Shown here piece by piece: positions 55,626 through 62,755 of a DNA stretch of 64,000 nucleotides (within the stretch, counting starts at the first letter, position 1; each line of letters starts with the position of its first letter). The stretch covers positions 2,728,001 through 2,792,000 of the forward strand of contig NZ_CP032698.1 in NCBI RefSeq assembly GCF_003627815.1. The letters are read 5' to 3'. A program made the translations under genes and the position numbers. The notes below the pieces were generated by a model. The model made no database searches. It was not told the DNA's origin and saw only the letters and a program-made list of their open reading frames with translations. The DNA is from Streptomyces hundungensis (GTDB lineage Bacteria > Actinomycetota > Actinomycetes > Streptomycetales > Streptomycetaceae).

Positions 55626-55645
55626 CCTTGCCGTCGGCGTCAAGG
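55626..55645 (-). promoter_or_regulatory. MerR-type promoter dyad upstream of merR-trxA
   Basis: On the minus strand CCTTG and CAAGG flank 10 bases, overlapping a TTGACG hexamer (55643-55638). A dyad sitting between -35 and -10 with a long spacer is the hallmark of MerR-controlled promoters. The -10 cannot be fixed by eye. Confidence 0.5.
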
Positions 55646-55707
55646 CAAGCGTGACGGCATGTGGGATGCGGGGTCCGGCGGGCCCGGTCCGTTCAGCGGC
55701 GGCCCCT

Positions 55708-56238
55708 TCAACGGCCTGCCGGTGGGAGCAGCGGCTTTCCCTCCCGGCCGCCGACCGGCGAGGAGAGCACGATCGACGTCGTCGTGCGGCCCAGCGCCGA
55801 GGTCTGCTCCAGGATCTCCTCCAGGTGGATGGTGTCAGCCACGGCCACCTTGATGATCCAGCAGTCCTCGCCCACCACGTGGTGCACCTCGATGACCTCC
55901 GGCCGGTCCATCAGCTCCAGAGTTCTGGGGTGCTTCAGGTTGTAGCCGCCGTGTGGGCTGACCCGGATGAACGCCTGGATGCCGTAGCCGAGCCGGGCCG
56001 GATCGACCCGCGCCCCGTACCCGGTGATCGCGCCGCTCGCCTCCAGCCGGCGCAGCCGCTCCGTGACCGCGGCAGGGCTCAGCCGGACCCGTCGGCCCAG
56101 CTCGCTGAGCTTGATCCGGCCCTCCCGCTGGACGACGTCGAGCAGCTGCCAATCGACCGGATCGAAGCCCGCTGACGAATCGTTGGCGGCGGTACGCGAA
56201 TGCCGTGGTTCTTTTGGTACGGCGGTGAGATCTCCCAT
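55708..56238 (-). CDS. Lrp/AsnC-family transcriptional regulator
   Basis: 176 residues. HTH at about residues 30-80 (FDPVDWQLLDVVQREGRIKLSELGRRVRLSPAAVTERLRRLEASGAITGYGARVDPARLGYGIQAFIRV), then the RAM effector domain (EVIEVHHVVGEDCWIIKVAVADTIHLEEILEQTSALGRTTTSIVLSS). ATG 56238 has AGGGGG upstream. Divergent from the epimerase and reductase genes, which it may control; the usual effectors are amino acids. Confidence 0.92.
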   Translation of the reverse strand: MGDLTAVPKEPRHSRTAANDSSAGFDPVDWQLLDVVQREGRIKLSELGRRVRLSPAAVTERLRRLEASGAITGYGARVDPARLGYGIQAFIRVSPHGGYNLKHPRTLELMDRPEVIEVHHVVGEDCWIIKVAVADTIHLEEILEQTSALGRTTTSIVLSSPVGGREGKPLLPPAGR

Positions 56239-56317
56239 GTTTCCCCCTTCAGTCCCCGGGCCGTCAACGTAACACTGGTATCCGGGAAAACCGCAGGTGG
56301 GAAAGGGGATTGGGTTC

Positions 56318-57223
56318 ATGCGCGAGGTATTGGTCATCGGGGGCAACCGCTACTTCGGCAAGCGGCTCATCGCCCGGCTGCTCGCGGCCGGCGACCGGGT
56401 CACGGTCCTCAACCGCGGCTCAGCGCCACCCCCACCGGGGGTGATCCAGCTGATCGCCGACCGCGACGACGAGGCGTCCTTGGCGGCGGCCGTCGGCGAG
56501 CGCACCTTCGACGTCGTCGTCGACCAGGTCTGCTACACCCCGCGCCAGGCGGCGATCGCCCGCCGCGTCTTCACCGGCCGCACGGCCCGCTACGTCATGA
56601 CGTCGACGGTCGAGGTGTACGAGTACGAGGACGCGGACGAACCGCTCGACGAGGACACCCTCGACCCCGCCACGGTGATCGTCACCCCCGAACTCCCCTG
56701 GCAGGACCCGGAGTTCGTGGCCGCCCACTACGGCGAGGGCAAGCGTCAGGCGGAGGCGGTGTTCGCCGCGGGCGGCTCCTTCCCTCAGGTCGCGGTGCGG
56801 GTGGCCCATGTGCTGGGCGGCGCCGACGACTTCACCGGGCGGCTCGCGCACTACGCGGACCGGATCCGCGCGGGCGAGCCGGTCACGGTGGCCGTACCGA
56901 ACCGCCCGGCGACGTACATCGACGTCGAGGAGATCGCCGACTTCCTCTTCTGGGTGACGCGCCAGGACTTCACCGGGCCGGTGAACGCCGCCTCGCACGG
57001 GCCGCTCGGCACCGAGGACATCGTGGCGGCGGTCGTCGCCGCGCTGGGCGGCGAGGCGCGGCCCGTGCGCTACCAGCCGGTGGAGGTCGGCGCGGTCTCG
57101 CCGTTCTCCTTCGCCCGCTCGTACCCGATGGACACCGCCCGCGCGGAGTCGCTCGGCTTCACCTTCTCGCACACCAAGGACTGGCTGACGCGTGCCGTCG
57201 CCGCAACACTGGGAGTCAACTGA
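56318..57223 (+). CDS. NAD-dependent epimerase/dehydratase family protein
   Basis: 301-residue extended short-chain dehydrogenase fold. EVLVIGGNRYFGKRLIARLL gives the GGxxxxG nucleotide loop, and MTSTVEVYEYEDADEP with YGEGKRQAE the Ser/Thr and Tyr-x3-Lys catalytic residues. ATYIDVEEIADFLFWVTRQDFTGPVNAASHG is the C-terminal part typical of the reductase-like subgroup found in plant chloroplast-type RNA-binding epimerases and many actinomycetes. The substrate is unknown. AAAGGGGA upstream of ATG 56318. Ends one base before the ATG-region of the aldo/keto reductase. Confidence 0.88.
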   Translation: MREVLVIGGNRYFGKRLIARLLAAGDRVTVLNRGSAPPPPGVIQLIADRDDEASLAAAVGERTFDVVVDQVCYTPRQAAIARRVFTGRTARYVMTSTVEVYEYEDADEPLDEDTLDPATVIVTPELPWQDPEFVAAHYGEGKRQAEAVFAAGGSFPQVAVRVAHVLGGADDFTGRLAHYADRIRAGEPVTVAVPNRPATYIDVEEIADFLFWVTRQDFTGPVNAASHGPLGTEDIVAAVVAALGGEARPVRYQPVEVGAVSPFSFARSYPMDTARAESLGFTFSHTKDWLTRAVAATLGVN

Positions 57224-57224
57224 C

Positions 57225-58091
57225 ATGCGCTACCGCACACTTGGGCCCTTCGAGGTCGGCGCCATCGGGTACGGCGCGATGCCGCTGTCGATCGAGGGAC
57301 GCCCGGACGAGGCGCGGGCGGTGGCCACCGTGCACGCCGCGCTCGACGCGGGGATCACCCTCATCGACACCGCCGACTCCTACTACGCGCCGGGCGGCGA
57401 GCCCGGCCACAACGAGCTTCTGATCAGCCGTGCCCTCGCCTCCTACGGCGGCCCCACCGATCACGTCCTGGTCGCCACCAAGGGCGGCCGGGGGCGCACC
57501 GACGACGGCGGCTGGACCGTCGACGGCGACCCGAAGCATCTGCGGCGTACCGCCGAGGCGTCCGCGCGGCGGCTCGGCGGCGAGGCCATCGGCCTCTACC
57601 AGTTGCACAAGCCCGACCCGGCGGTGCCGTTCGCCGAGTCCGTGGGCGCCCTCGCGGAGCTCGCCGACGAGGGAACGGTCCGCACGGTGGGGCTCTCCAA
57701 CGTGGACACCGACCAGATCCGGGAGGCGCGCGCGATCCTGGGTGAGCGTCTGGTCTCCGTCCAGAACCGCTTTTCGCCCGCGGTCACCGACAGCGAGCCG
57801 GAGCTGCGGCTCTGCGCGGAGCTGGGCCTGGCGTTCCTGCCGTGGAGCCCGCTGGGCGGGATCTCGCGCAGCGCGCTGGACGGGCCGGGCGGTCCCGCGC
57901 CCGAGACCGCCTTCCACACCGTGGCGAGGGAGCGCGGGGTCAGCCCCCAACAGGTGGTCCTGGCCTGGCTGTTGAACCGCTCGCCGGTGGTGCTCCCGAT
58001 CCCGGGAGCCAGCCGCCCCGCGTCGGTACGGGACTCGGCGGGTGCGGCCGATCTCGTACTGAGCGGGGCGGAGTTGGCGTTGCTGCCCTGA
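57225..58091 (+). CDS. Aldo/keto reductase
   Basis: 288 residues with the AKR tetrad: Asp in ITLIDTADSYYAPGG (also Tyr), Lys in HVLVATKGGRG, His in GLYQLHKPDPAVPF. TVRTVGLSNVDTDQI and VVLPIPGASRPASVRDS are the NADPH-binding signature. It reduces a carbonyl with NADPH; substrate not predictable. Directly follows the epimerase gene and is probably co-transcribed. Confidence 0.93.
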   Translation: MRYRTLGPFEVGAIGYGAMPLSIEGRPDEARAVATVHAALDAGITLIDTADSYYAPGGEPGHNELLISRALASYGGPTDHVLVATKGGRGRTDDGGWTVDGDPKHLRRTAEASARRLGGEAIGLYQLHKPDPAVPFAESVGALAELADEGTVRTVGLSNVDTDQIREARAILGERLVSVQNRFSPAVTDSEPELRLCAELGLAFLPWSPLGGISRSALDGPGGPAPETAFHTVARERGVSPQQVVLAWLLNRSPVVLPIPGASRPASVRDSAGAADLVLSGAELALLP

Positions 58092-58103
58092 GGCGCGGGG
58101 GGG

Positions 58104-59774
58104 TCAGACCGAGAGGCTCTCGCGCTCCTCGGCGCCCTCACCGGCCTGCTCCTCGGCCTTGGCGCGGCGCGGCAGGAGGACGGCGACCAGGACGGTTCCG
58201 ACGCCCAGGATCACCGCGCCGACCAGGCTGGTGCGGGCCACCGCGTCGGAGAAGGCGGAGCCGACCGCGTGGCTCATCTGCTGGGCACCGGCGGCCAGTT
58301 GCTCGGCCTGCGCCTTGAGCTGGGCCGCCTGCTGCGGGTTGCCGGCGTGCAGGGCCTGGGCGCCGAGCTGCTTGGCCTGCTCGCCGATGCCCTGGGCGAC
58401 GGCGTACCCGGCGCCCACCGAGTCCTGCGCGGTGCTCAGCGCGGAGGCGGGCAGCTTCGTACCGGCGGTGGCGTCGGCGAGGTGCGAGGAGTACGACTTG
58501 GCGAGCACCGAGCCCAGGATGGCGATGCCGAGCGAGCCGCCGAGTTCGAGGGAGGTGTCGTTGACGGCGCCGCCGACGCCGAGCTCGGCCTCCGGGAAGG
58601 CGCCCATGATCGCGTCGGTGCAGGGCGAAAGGGCGAGCCCGATGGCCACGCCGAGGATGATCAGCGGGGCGAGGAAGTCCCCGTAACCGGAGGTGGAGTC
58701 GACCCGGGTGAGCAGCGCGAGCGCGACGGTTCCGGCGACCATGCCCGCGGTGACGGTGACCTTCATGCCGAGCCGCGGCGTGAGGAAGCCGGTCAGGGCG
58801 GAGCCCACGAAGACCGCGCCGGCCAGCGGCAGCATGCGGATGCCGGTCTCCAGCGGGGTGTAACCGAGCACGAACTGGAGGTGCTGGGTGAGGTAGTAGA
58901 AGGCGCCGAACACCGCGAGGAAGAAGAGCGCGACGGCGAGCAGCGAGCCGGAGAACATGCGGTGCGCGAAGCGCCGTACGTTCAGGACGGGCCGCGGGTG
59001 GCGCAGCTCCCACAGCACGAAGACCACGAATCCGAGGCCGGCGATGACGGCGGCGCCGATCGCCTTGGCGTCCCAGCCGAAGTGCGGGCCCTGGATGATC
59101 ATGTAGACGAGCGCGCCGACGGAGACGACCGAGAGCAGCCCGCCGACGTAGTCGATGCGGTCGTGGTGGGCGGCCTTCGACGGCGGTACGAGGACGAACG
59201 CGCCGACGACCGCGAGCAGCGCGATCGGCACGTTGATGAGGAACGTCGAGGCCCAGCCGTGGTTCTCCAGGAGGGCGCCCGCCACCAACGGCCCTGCGGC
59301 GATGGCGATTCCGGCGGTCGCGGTCCACAGCAGGATCGCCTTGGCGCGCTCCGCGCGCGGGAACGTCGAGGCCAGCAGCGACAGGGTCGCGGGCATGATC
59401 AGCGCGGCGCCGACGCCCATGACGGCGCGGGAGGCTATGACGCCCGTCGAGCTGTCGACGAGCGAGCCGGCCACCGAGGCGCCCGCGAAGACGAGCAGGC
59501 CGAGCACGAGCGCGCCGCGCCGGCTGTACTTGTCGCCGATCGCGCCGAGCAGCAGCATCAGCGCGGCGTACGGGACGGTGTAGCCGTCGATGACCCACTG
59601 GAGGTCGGAGCTGCTGAGCCCGAGGTCCTTGGTCATGTCGGGGGCGGCGACGGTGAGGGCGGTGTTCGCCATCACGATGATGAGCAGGCTGAGGCAGAGC
59701 ACGAGCAGCGCCCACCAGCGCCGCCCATAGGGCGCCTGCATCTTCTCGACGGGCTCCTTGATGACGAGACCCAC
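58104..59774 (-). CDS. MFS drug exporter, DHA2 (EmrB/QacA) family, 14 TM
   Basis: 556 residues with a 14-helix pattern, first helix WWALLVLCLSLLIIVMANTALTV. Motif A is LLLGAIGDKYSRRGAL and the antiporter motif C segment is GWASTFLINVPIALLAVVG. The loop before the last helix is long and Gln/Ala-rich (QAKQLGAQALHAGNPQQAAQLKAQAEQLAAGAQQM). Proton-driven efflux of hydrophobic compounds is typical. GTG 59774 has a GGAAGGG site. Divergent from a TetR repressor with three operator copies between them. Confidence 0.93.
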   Translation of the reverse strand: MGLVIKEPVEKMQAPYGRRWWALLVLCLSLLIIVMANTALTVAAPDMTKDLGLSSSDLQWVIDGYTVPYAALMLLLGAIGDKYSRRGALVLGLLVFAGASVAGSLVDSSTGVIASRAVMGVGAALIMPATLSLLASTFPRAERAKAILLWTATAGIAIAAGPLVAGALLENHGWASTFLINVPIALLAVVGAFVLVPPSKAAHHDRIDYVGGLLSVVSVGALVYMIIQGPHFGWDAKAIGAAVIAGLGFVVFVLWELRHPRPVLNVRRFAHRMFSGSLLAVALFFLAVFGAFYYLTQHLQFVLGYTPLETGIRMLPLAGAVFVGSALTGFLTPRLGMKVTVTAGMVAGTVALALLTRVDSTSGYGDFLAPLIILGVAIGLALSPCTDAIMGAFPEAELGVGGAVNDTSLELGGSLGIAILGSVLAKSYSSHLADATAGTKLPASALSTAQDSVGAGYAVAQGIGEQAKQLGAQALHAGNPQQAAQLKAQAEQLAAGAQQMSHAVGSAFSDAVARTSLVGAVILGVGTVLVAVLLPRRAKAEEQAGEGAEERESLSV

Positions 59775-59855
59775 GGTGTCTCACCCTTCCTGTGCCTTGC
59801 TTCCCCGCGATCCGTCGTCCGCGGGGGCACTGCTCCCCTACCGGGGAAGATCCAC

Positions 59856-59918
59856 TTGCACATCGTTGTGCAATTACACACTGCTGTGCAATTTACGCCG
59901 ATGCACGCCGCTGTGCAA
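59856..59918. promoter_or_regulatory. Three TetR operator copies between the MFS and TetR genes
   Basis: Site 1 (59856-59873) is TTGCACATCGTTGTGCAA, perfect 7-bp arms around 4 bases. Site 2 (59874-59891) abuts it with one arm mismatch (TTACACA...TGTGCAA). Site 3 (59901-59918) has two (ATGCACG...TGTGCAA). Spacing of centres is 18 and 27 bases. Their position between divergent genes strongly implies repression of both by the TetR protein. Confidence 0.8.
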
Positions 59919-59927
59919 AATGGGGCT

Positions 59928-60551
59928 GTGAATGCCACCCCTGCCGCCCCCTCGGGGGGCCGCGCCGACGCGAATCGCCGCCGCATCATGGAGGTGGCCT
60001 TCGCCGAGCTGCTCCGCGACCCGGACGCGTCGATGGACCAGATCGCCCGGGCGGCGGGGGTCGTACGGCGCACGGTGTACGGGCACTTCCCGAGCCGGGA
60101 CGCGCTGATCGCGGCGCTGGTGGACGAGGCGGCCCAGACCGTCGCTGACGCCCACCGCGAGGGGCGCGAAGGCGTCGCGGATCCGGCCGAGGCGCTGGCG
60201 CGGGCCACCCTCGCGGTCTGGGAGATCGCCGACCGCTACCGGCTCCTGGTCGCCCTCGCCCAGCGCAGCGTCACCATGGCGGGCATCAAGCTGCGCCTCG
60301 CCCCGGTCCGCAAGGAGTGCGTGGATCTGCTCCAACTCGGCCTGGGCCAGGGGGTGTTCACCTCCCCCCTGCCACCGGCGGCCCTCGCCTATGTGCACGA
60401 ACAGTCCCTGTTCGGCCTGATGGAGGCGGTCAACGAGGGCGCGCTGCCCGCATCCGAGGCAGGCCGCTCGGCCGCGACGACGCTGCTGCTCTCGGCGGGC
60501 GTCCCGGCGGGCCGCACGGCCGAGGTGGTGGCGGAGGCGCTCGACCGCTGA
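59928..60551 (+). CDS. TetR-family transcriptional repressor
   Basis: 207 residues. HTH RRRIMEVAFAELLRDPDASMDQIARAAGVVRRTVYGHFPSRDALIAALVDEA, helical ligand domain after it (VWEIADRYRLLVALAQRSVTM, AYVHEQSLFGLMEAVNEG, TTLLLSAGV). GTG 59928 was chosen because an earlier ATG at 59901 would place operator 3 inside the gene; the earlier start remains possible. Likely controls the divergent MFS exporter and itself. Confidence 0.92.
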   Translation: MNATPAAPSGGRADANRRRIMEVAFAELLRDPDASMDQIARAAGVVRRTVYGHFPSRDALIAALVDEAAQTVADAHREGREGVADPAEALARATLAVWEIADRYRLLVALAQRSVTMAGIKLRLAPVRKECVDLLQLGLGQGVFTSPLPPAALAYVHEQSLFGLMEAVNEGALPASEAGRSAATTLLLSAGVPAGRTAEVVAEALDR

Positions 60552-60674
60552 CGCGGCCGGGTTCTTCGGTTACGCCGTTCGTGGGAAAGCCTCGAGCACG
60601 CCACTAGCAAGCGCATAGCCCGTGGGGCGAGAGTGACGGCACGTCAACTGCCTTTCTCCTCACGGAGGTTCAGG

Positions 60675-61127
60675 ATGCGCCGTCGTACCACCCTGAGCAT
60701 GACCGCGACCGCGGCCCTCGCCCTCGCCGCCCTGGCCACCGCGCCGGCGCAGGCCGCCCCCGCCGACAAGGCCCAGGTGCTCGCCTCCTTCACCCAGACC
60801 GGCGCGGCCAGCTCGACCGCGTGGCAGGCCGCACACAACGACCAGGCCCGCTGGGCGGCGTACGACTTCAACTGGACGACGGACTACTGCTCGAAGTCCC
60901 CCGACAACCCCTTCGGCTTCCCCTTCAAACTGTCCTGCGCGCGGCACGACTTCGGGTACCGCAACTACAAGGCGGCGGGCCAGTTCCCCGCCAACAAGGC
61001 GCGTATCGACAGCGCCCTGTACGAGGACCTCAAGCGGGTCTGCGCCCCGTACGGCACGGCGAAGAAGGCGTCCTGCAACGCGACCGCGTGGACGTACTAC
61101 CAGGCGGTCAAGGCCCTGGGCGACTGA
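60675..61127 (+). CDS. Secreted phospholipase A2 (Streptomyces type)
   Basis: 150 residues: signal peptide 1-27 (MRRRTTLSMTATAALALAALATAPAQA) and a 123-residue mature enzyme. CARHDFGYRNYK carries His91 and Asp112 follows in ANKARIDSAL. After cleavage these are His64 and Asp85, and the four cysteines become 45, 61, 96 and 107, exactly the catalytic and disulfide positions reported for S. violaceoruber PLA2. Hydrolyses the sn-2 ester of phospholipids, Ca2+-dependent. ATG 60675 has GGAGG upstream. Single gene. Confidence 0.93.
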   Translation: MRRRTTLSMTATAALALAALATAPAQAAPADKAQVLASFTQTGAASSTAWQAAHNDQARWAAYDFNWTTDYCSKSPDNPFGFPFKLSCARHDFGYRNYKAAGQFPANKARIDSALYEDLKRVCAPYGTAKKASCNATAWTYYQAVKALGD

Positions 61128-61233
61128 GCACCGGGCCTCAGGGCCCCGCGTCCGACGGCACCCCCGTGGCCGTCGGACACGGATCACCCTCGGGGCGGAC
61201 CCGCGCGCGTCGCGACGCGTGCCCGCGCCGTTC

Positions 61234-62619
61234 TCAACCGGCCGTCGGCGCGGCCTGCTTGGGCTCGTCCCGCTGTTCGGGGACCTCGGCCTCGCCCGCC
61301 GTCAGCATGGTCTCGTCGAACGGGAGCCGGCCCGCCAGGACCTCCGTGACCCGGGCTTTGTCGATCTCCTTCGTCCAGGTGCCGACGAGCACACAGGCGA
61401 CCGCGTTGCCCGCGAAGTTGGTCAGCGCCCGGGCCTCGCTCATGAAGCGGTCGATGCCGACGATCAGCCCGACGCCGTCGACGAGTTCGGGGCGGTGCGA
61501 CTGGAGGCCGCCCGCCAGGGTGGCCAGGCCCGCTCCGGTGACGCCCGCCGCGCCCTTCGAGGCGATGATCATGAAGAGGAGCAGCGAGATCTGCTCGCTC
61601 GCGGACAGCGGCTTGCCCATGGCGTTGGCGATGAACAGGGAGGACATCGTCAGATAGATCGCGGTGCCGTCCAGGTTGAAGGAGTAGCCCGTCGGCACCG
61701 TGATGCCCGCCACCGAGCGGCTCACGCCGAGGTGCTCCATCTTCGCGATGAGCCGCGGCAGCGCCGACTCCGACGAGGACGTGGACAGGATCAGCAGGAA
61801 CTCCCTGGCCAGGTACTTCAGCAGGCTGAAGATGTTGACGCCGGTCATCAGCCGCAGGAGCGCGCCGAGCACCAGGAAGACGAAGAGGGCGCAGGTGATG
61901 TAGAAGCCGATCATGATGACGGCCAGTGCCTTCAGGGCGTCCACGCCGGTCTCGCCGACCACCCCCGCGATCGCGCCGAAGGCGCCGATGGGCGCCACCC
62001 ACATCACCATGGCGAGCATCCGGAAGACGAGCCGCTGGATGTGCTCGACGCCGCGCAGCACCGGCTGTCCCGCCGCGCCGAGCGCCTGGAGGGCGAAGCC
62101 CGCGAGCAGGGCGATCAGGAGGGTCTGGAGCACCTGGCCCTCGGTGAAGGCGGACACCATGGTCTTGGGGATGATGCCGAGCAGGAAGTCCGCGGTGGAC
62201 TCGCTCGCGCCCGCGGCCTGCTTGGCGCCGGCGTGGCGCGCGGCCTCCGTGAGGTGCAGGCCGGAGCCGGGCTCCAGGACGTTGCCGACCAGGAGGCCGA
62301 TGGCGAGGGCCACCGTCGACATGACGAGGAAGTAGCCGAGCGCGAGGCCGCCGACGGCCCCGACCTTGGCGGCCTTACGCACCGAGCCGACGCCCAGCAC
62401 GATGGTGCAGAAGATGATGGGCGAGATCATCATCTTGATCAGGTTCACGAACCCGGTGCCGATCGGCTTCAGCTCGACGGCGACCCCGGGCGCCGCGAAC
62501 CCCACGACGATGCCGAGTATCACCGCGCCGATCACGGCCAGGTACAGGTAGTGGGTGCGGTTACCACCCCTGACCTTGGGGCCCTGGGGGTGTTGTGGGC
62601 GGGCGACTGGCTCTGCCAC
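61234..62619 (-). CDS. dctA: Dicarboxylate/proton symporter, DctA (DAACS) family
   Basis: 461 residues with eight helices plus re-entrant loops. The DAACS motifs are the serine-rich LILSTSSSESALPRLI, TVPTGYSFNLDGTAIYLTMSSLFIANA, and DRFMSEARALTNFAGNAVACVLV. Imports succinate, fumarate, malate or related acids. GTG 62619 has GAGGAGG 7 bases upstream. Divergent from a CitA/DcuS-like sensor kinase, the standard arrangement for controlled C4-dicarboxylate uptake. Confidence 0.93.
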   Translation of the reverse strand: MAEPVARPQHPQGPKVRGGNRTHYLYLAVIGAVILGIVVGFAAPGVAVELKPIGTGFVNLIKMMISPIIFCTIVLGVGSVRKAAKVGAVGGLALGYFLVMSTVALAIGLLVGNVLEPGSGLHLTEAARHAGAKQAAGASESTADFLLGIIPKTMVSAFTEGQVLQTLLIALLAGFALQALGAAGQPVLRGVEHIQRLVFRMLAMVMWVAPIGAFGAIAGVVGETGVDALKALAVIMIGFYITCALFVFLVLGALLRLMTGVNIFSLLKYLAREFLLILSTSSSESALPRLIAKMEHLGVSRSVAGITVPTGYSFNLDGTAIYLTMSSLFIANAMGKPLSASEQISLLLFMIIASKGAAGVTGAGLATLAGGLQSHRPELVDGVGLIVGIDRFMSEARALTNFAGNAVACVLVGTWTKEIDKARVTEVLAGRLPFDETMLTAGEAEVPEQRDEPKQAAPTAG

Positions 62620-62715
62620 GGGGGTCCTCCTCGGTAGCGGCTGCGGGGGTGCCCCGGGGCCGATTCAGCGATCCCCGCGACTATCCAGCACGCTGTGACG
62701 CCGGTCACCCTTACG

Positions 62716-62732
62716 TGCATTTCGTTCATGCA
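62716..62732. promoter_or_regulatory. Inverted repeat between dctA and the sensor kinase gene
   Basis: Arms TGCAT and ATGCA flank 7 AT-rich bases, midway in the 136-base divergent region. Possible site for the response regulator of the CitA/DcuS-like kinase, which would be encoded beyond the window. Confidence 0.4.
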
Positions 62733-62755
62733 GATCCAGCCAGCACACTGAGCGG

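Noticed and set aside
58269..59900. Upstream extension of the TetR frame
   Set aside because: Antisense to the MFS gene and crosses all three operators; TetR homology begins only after 59928.
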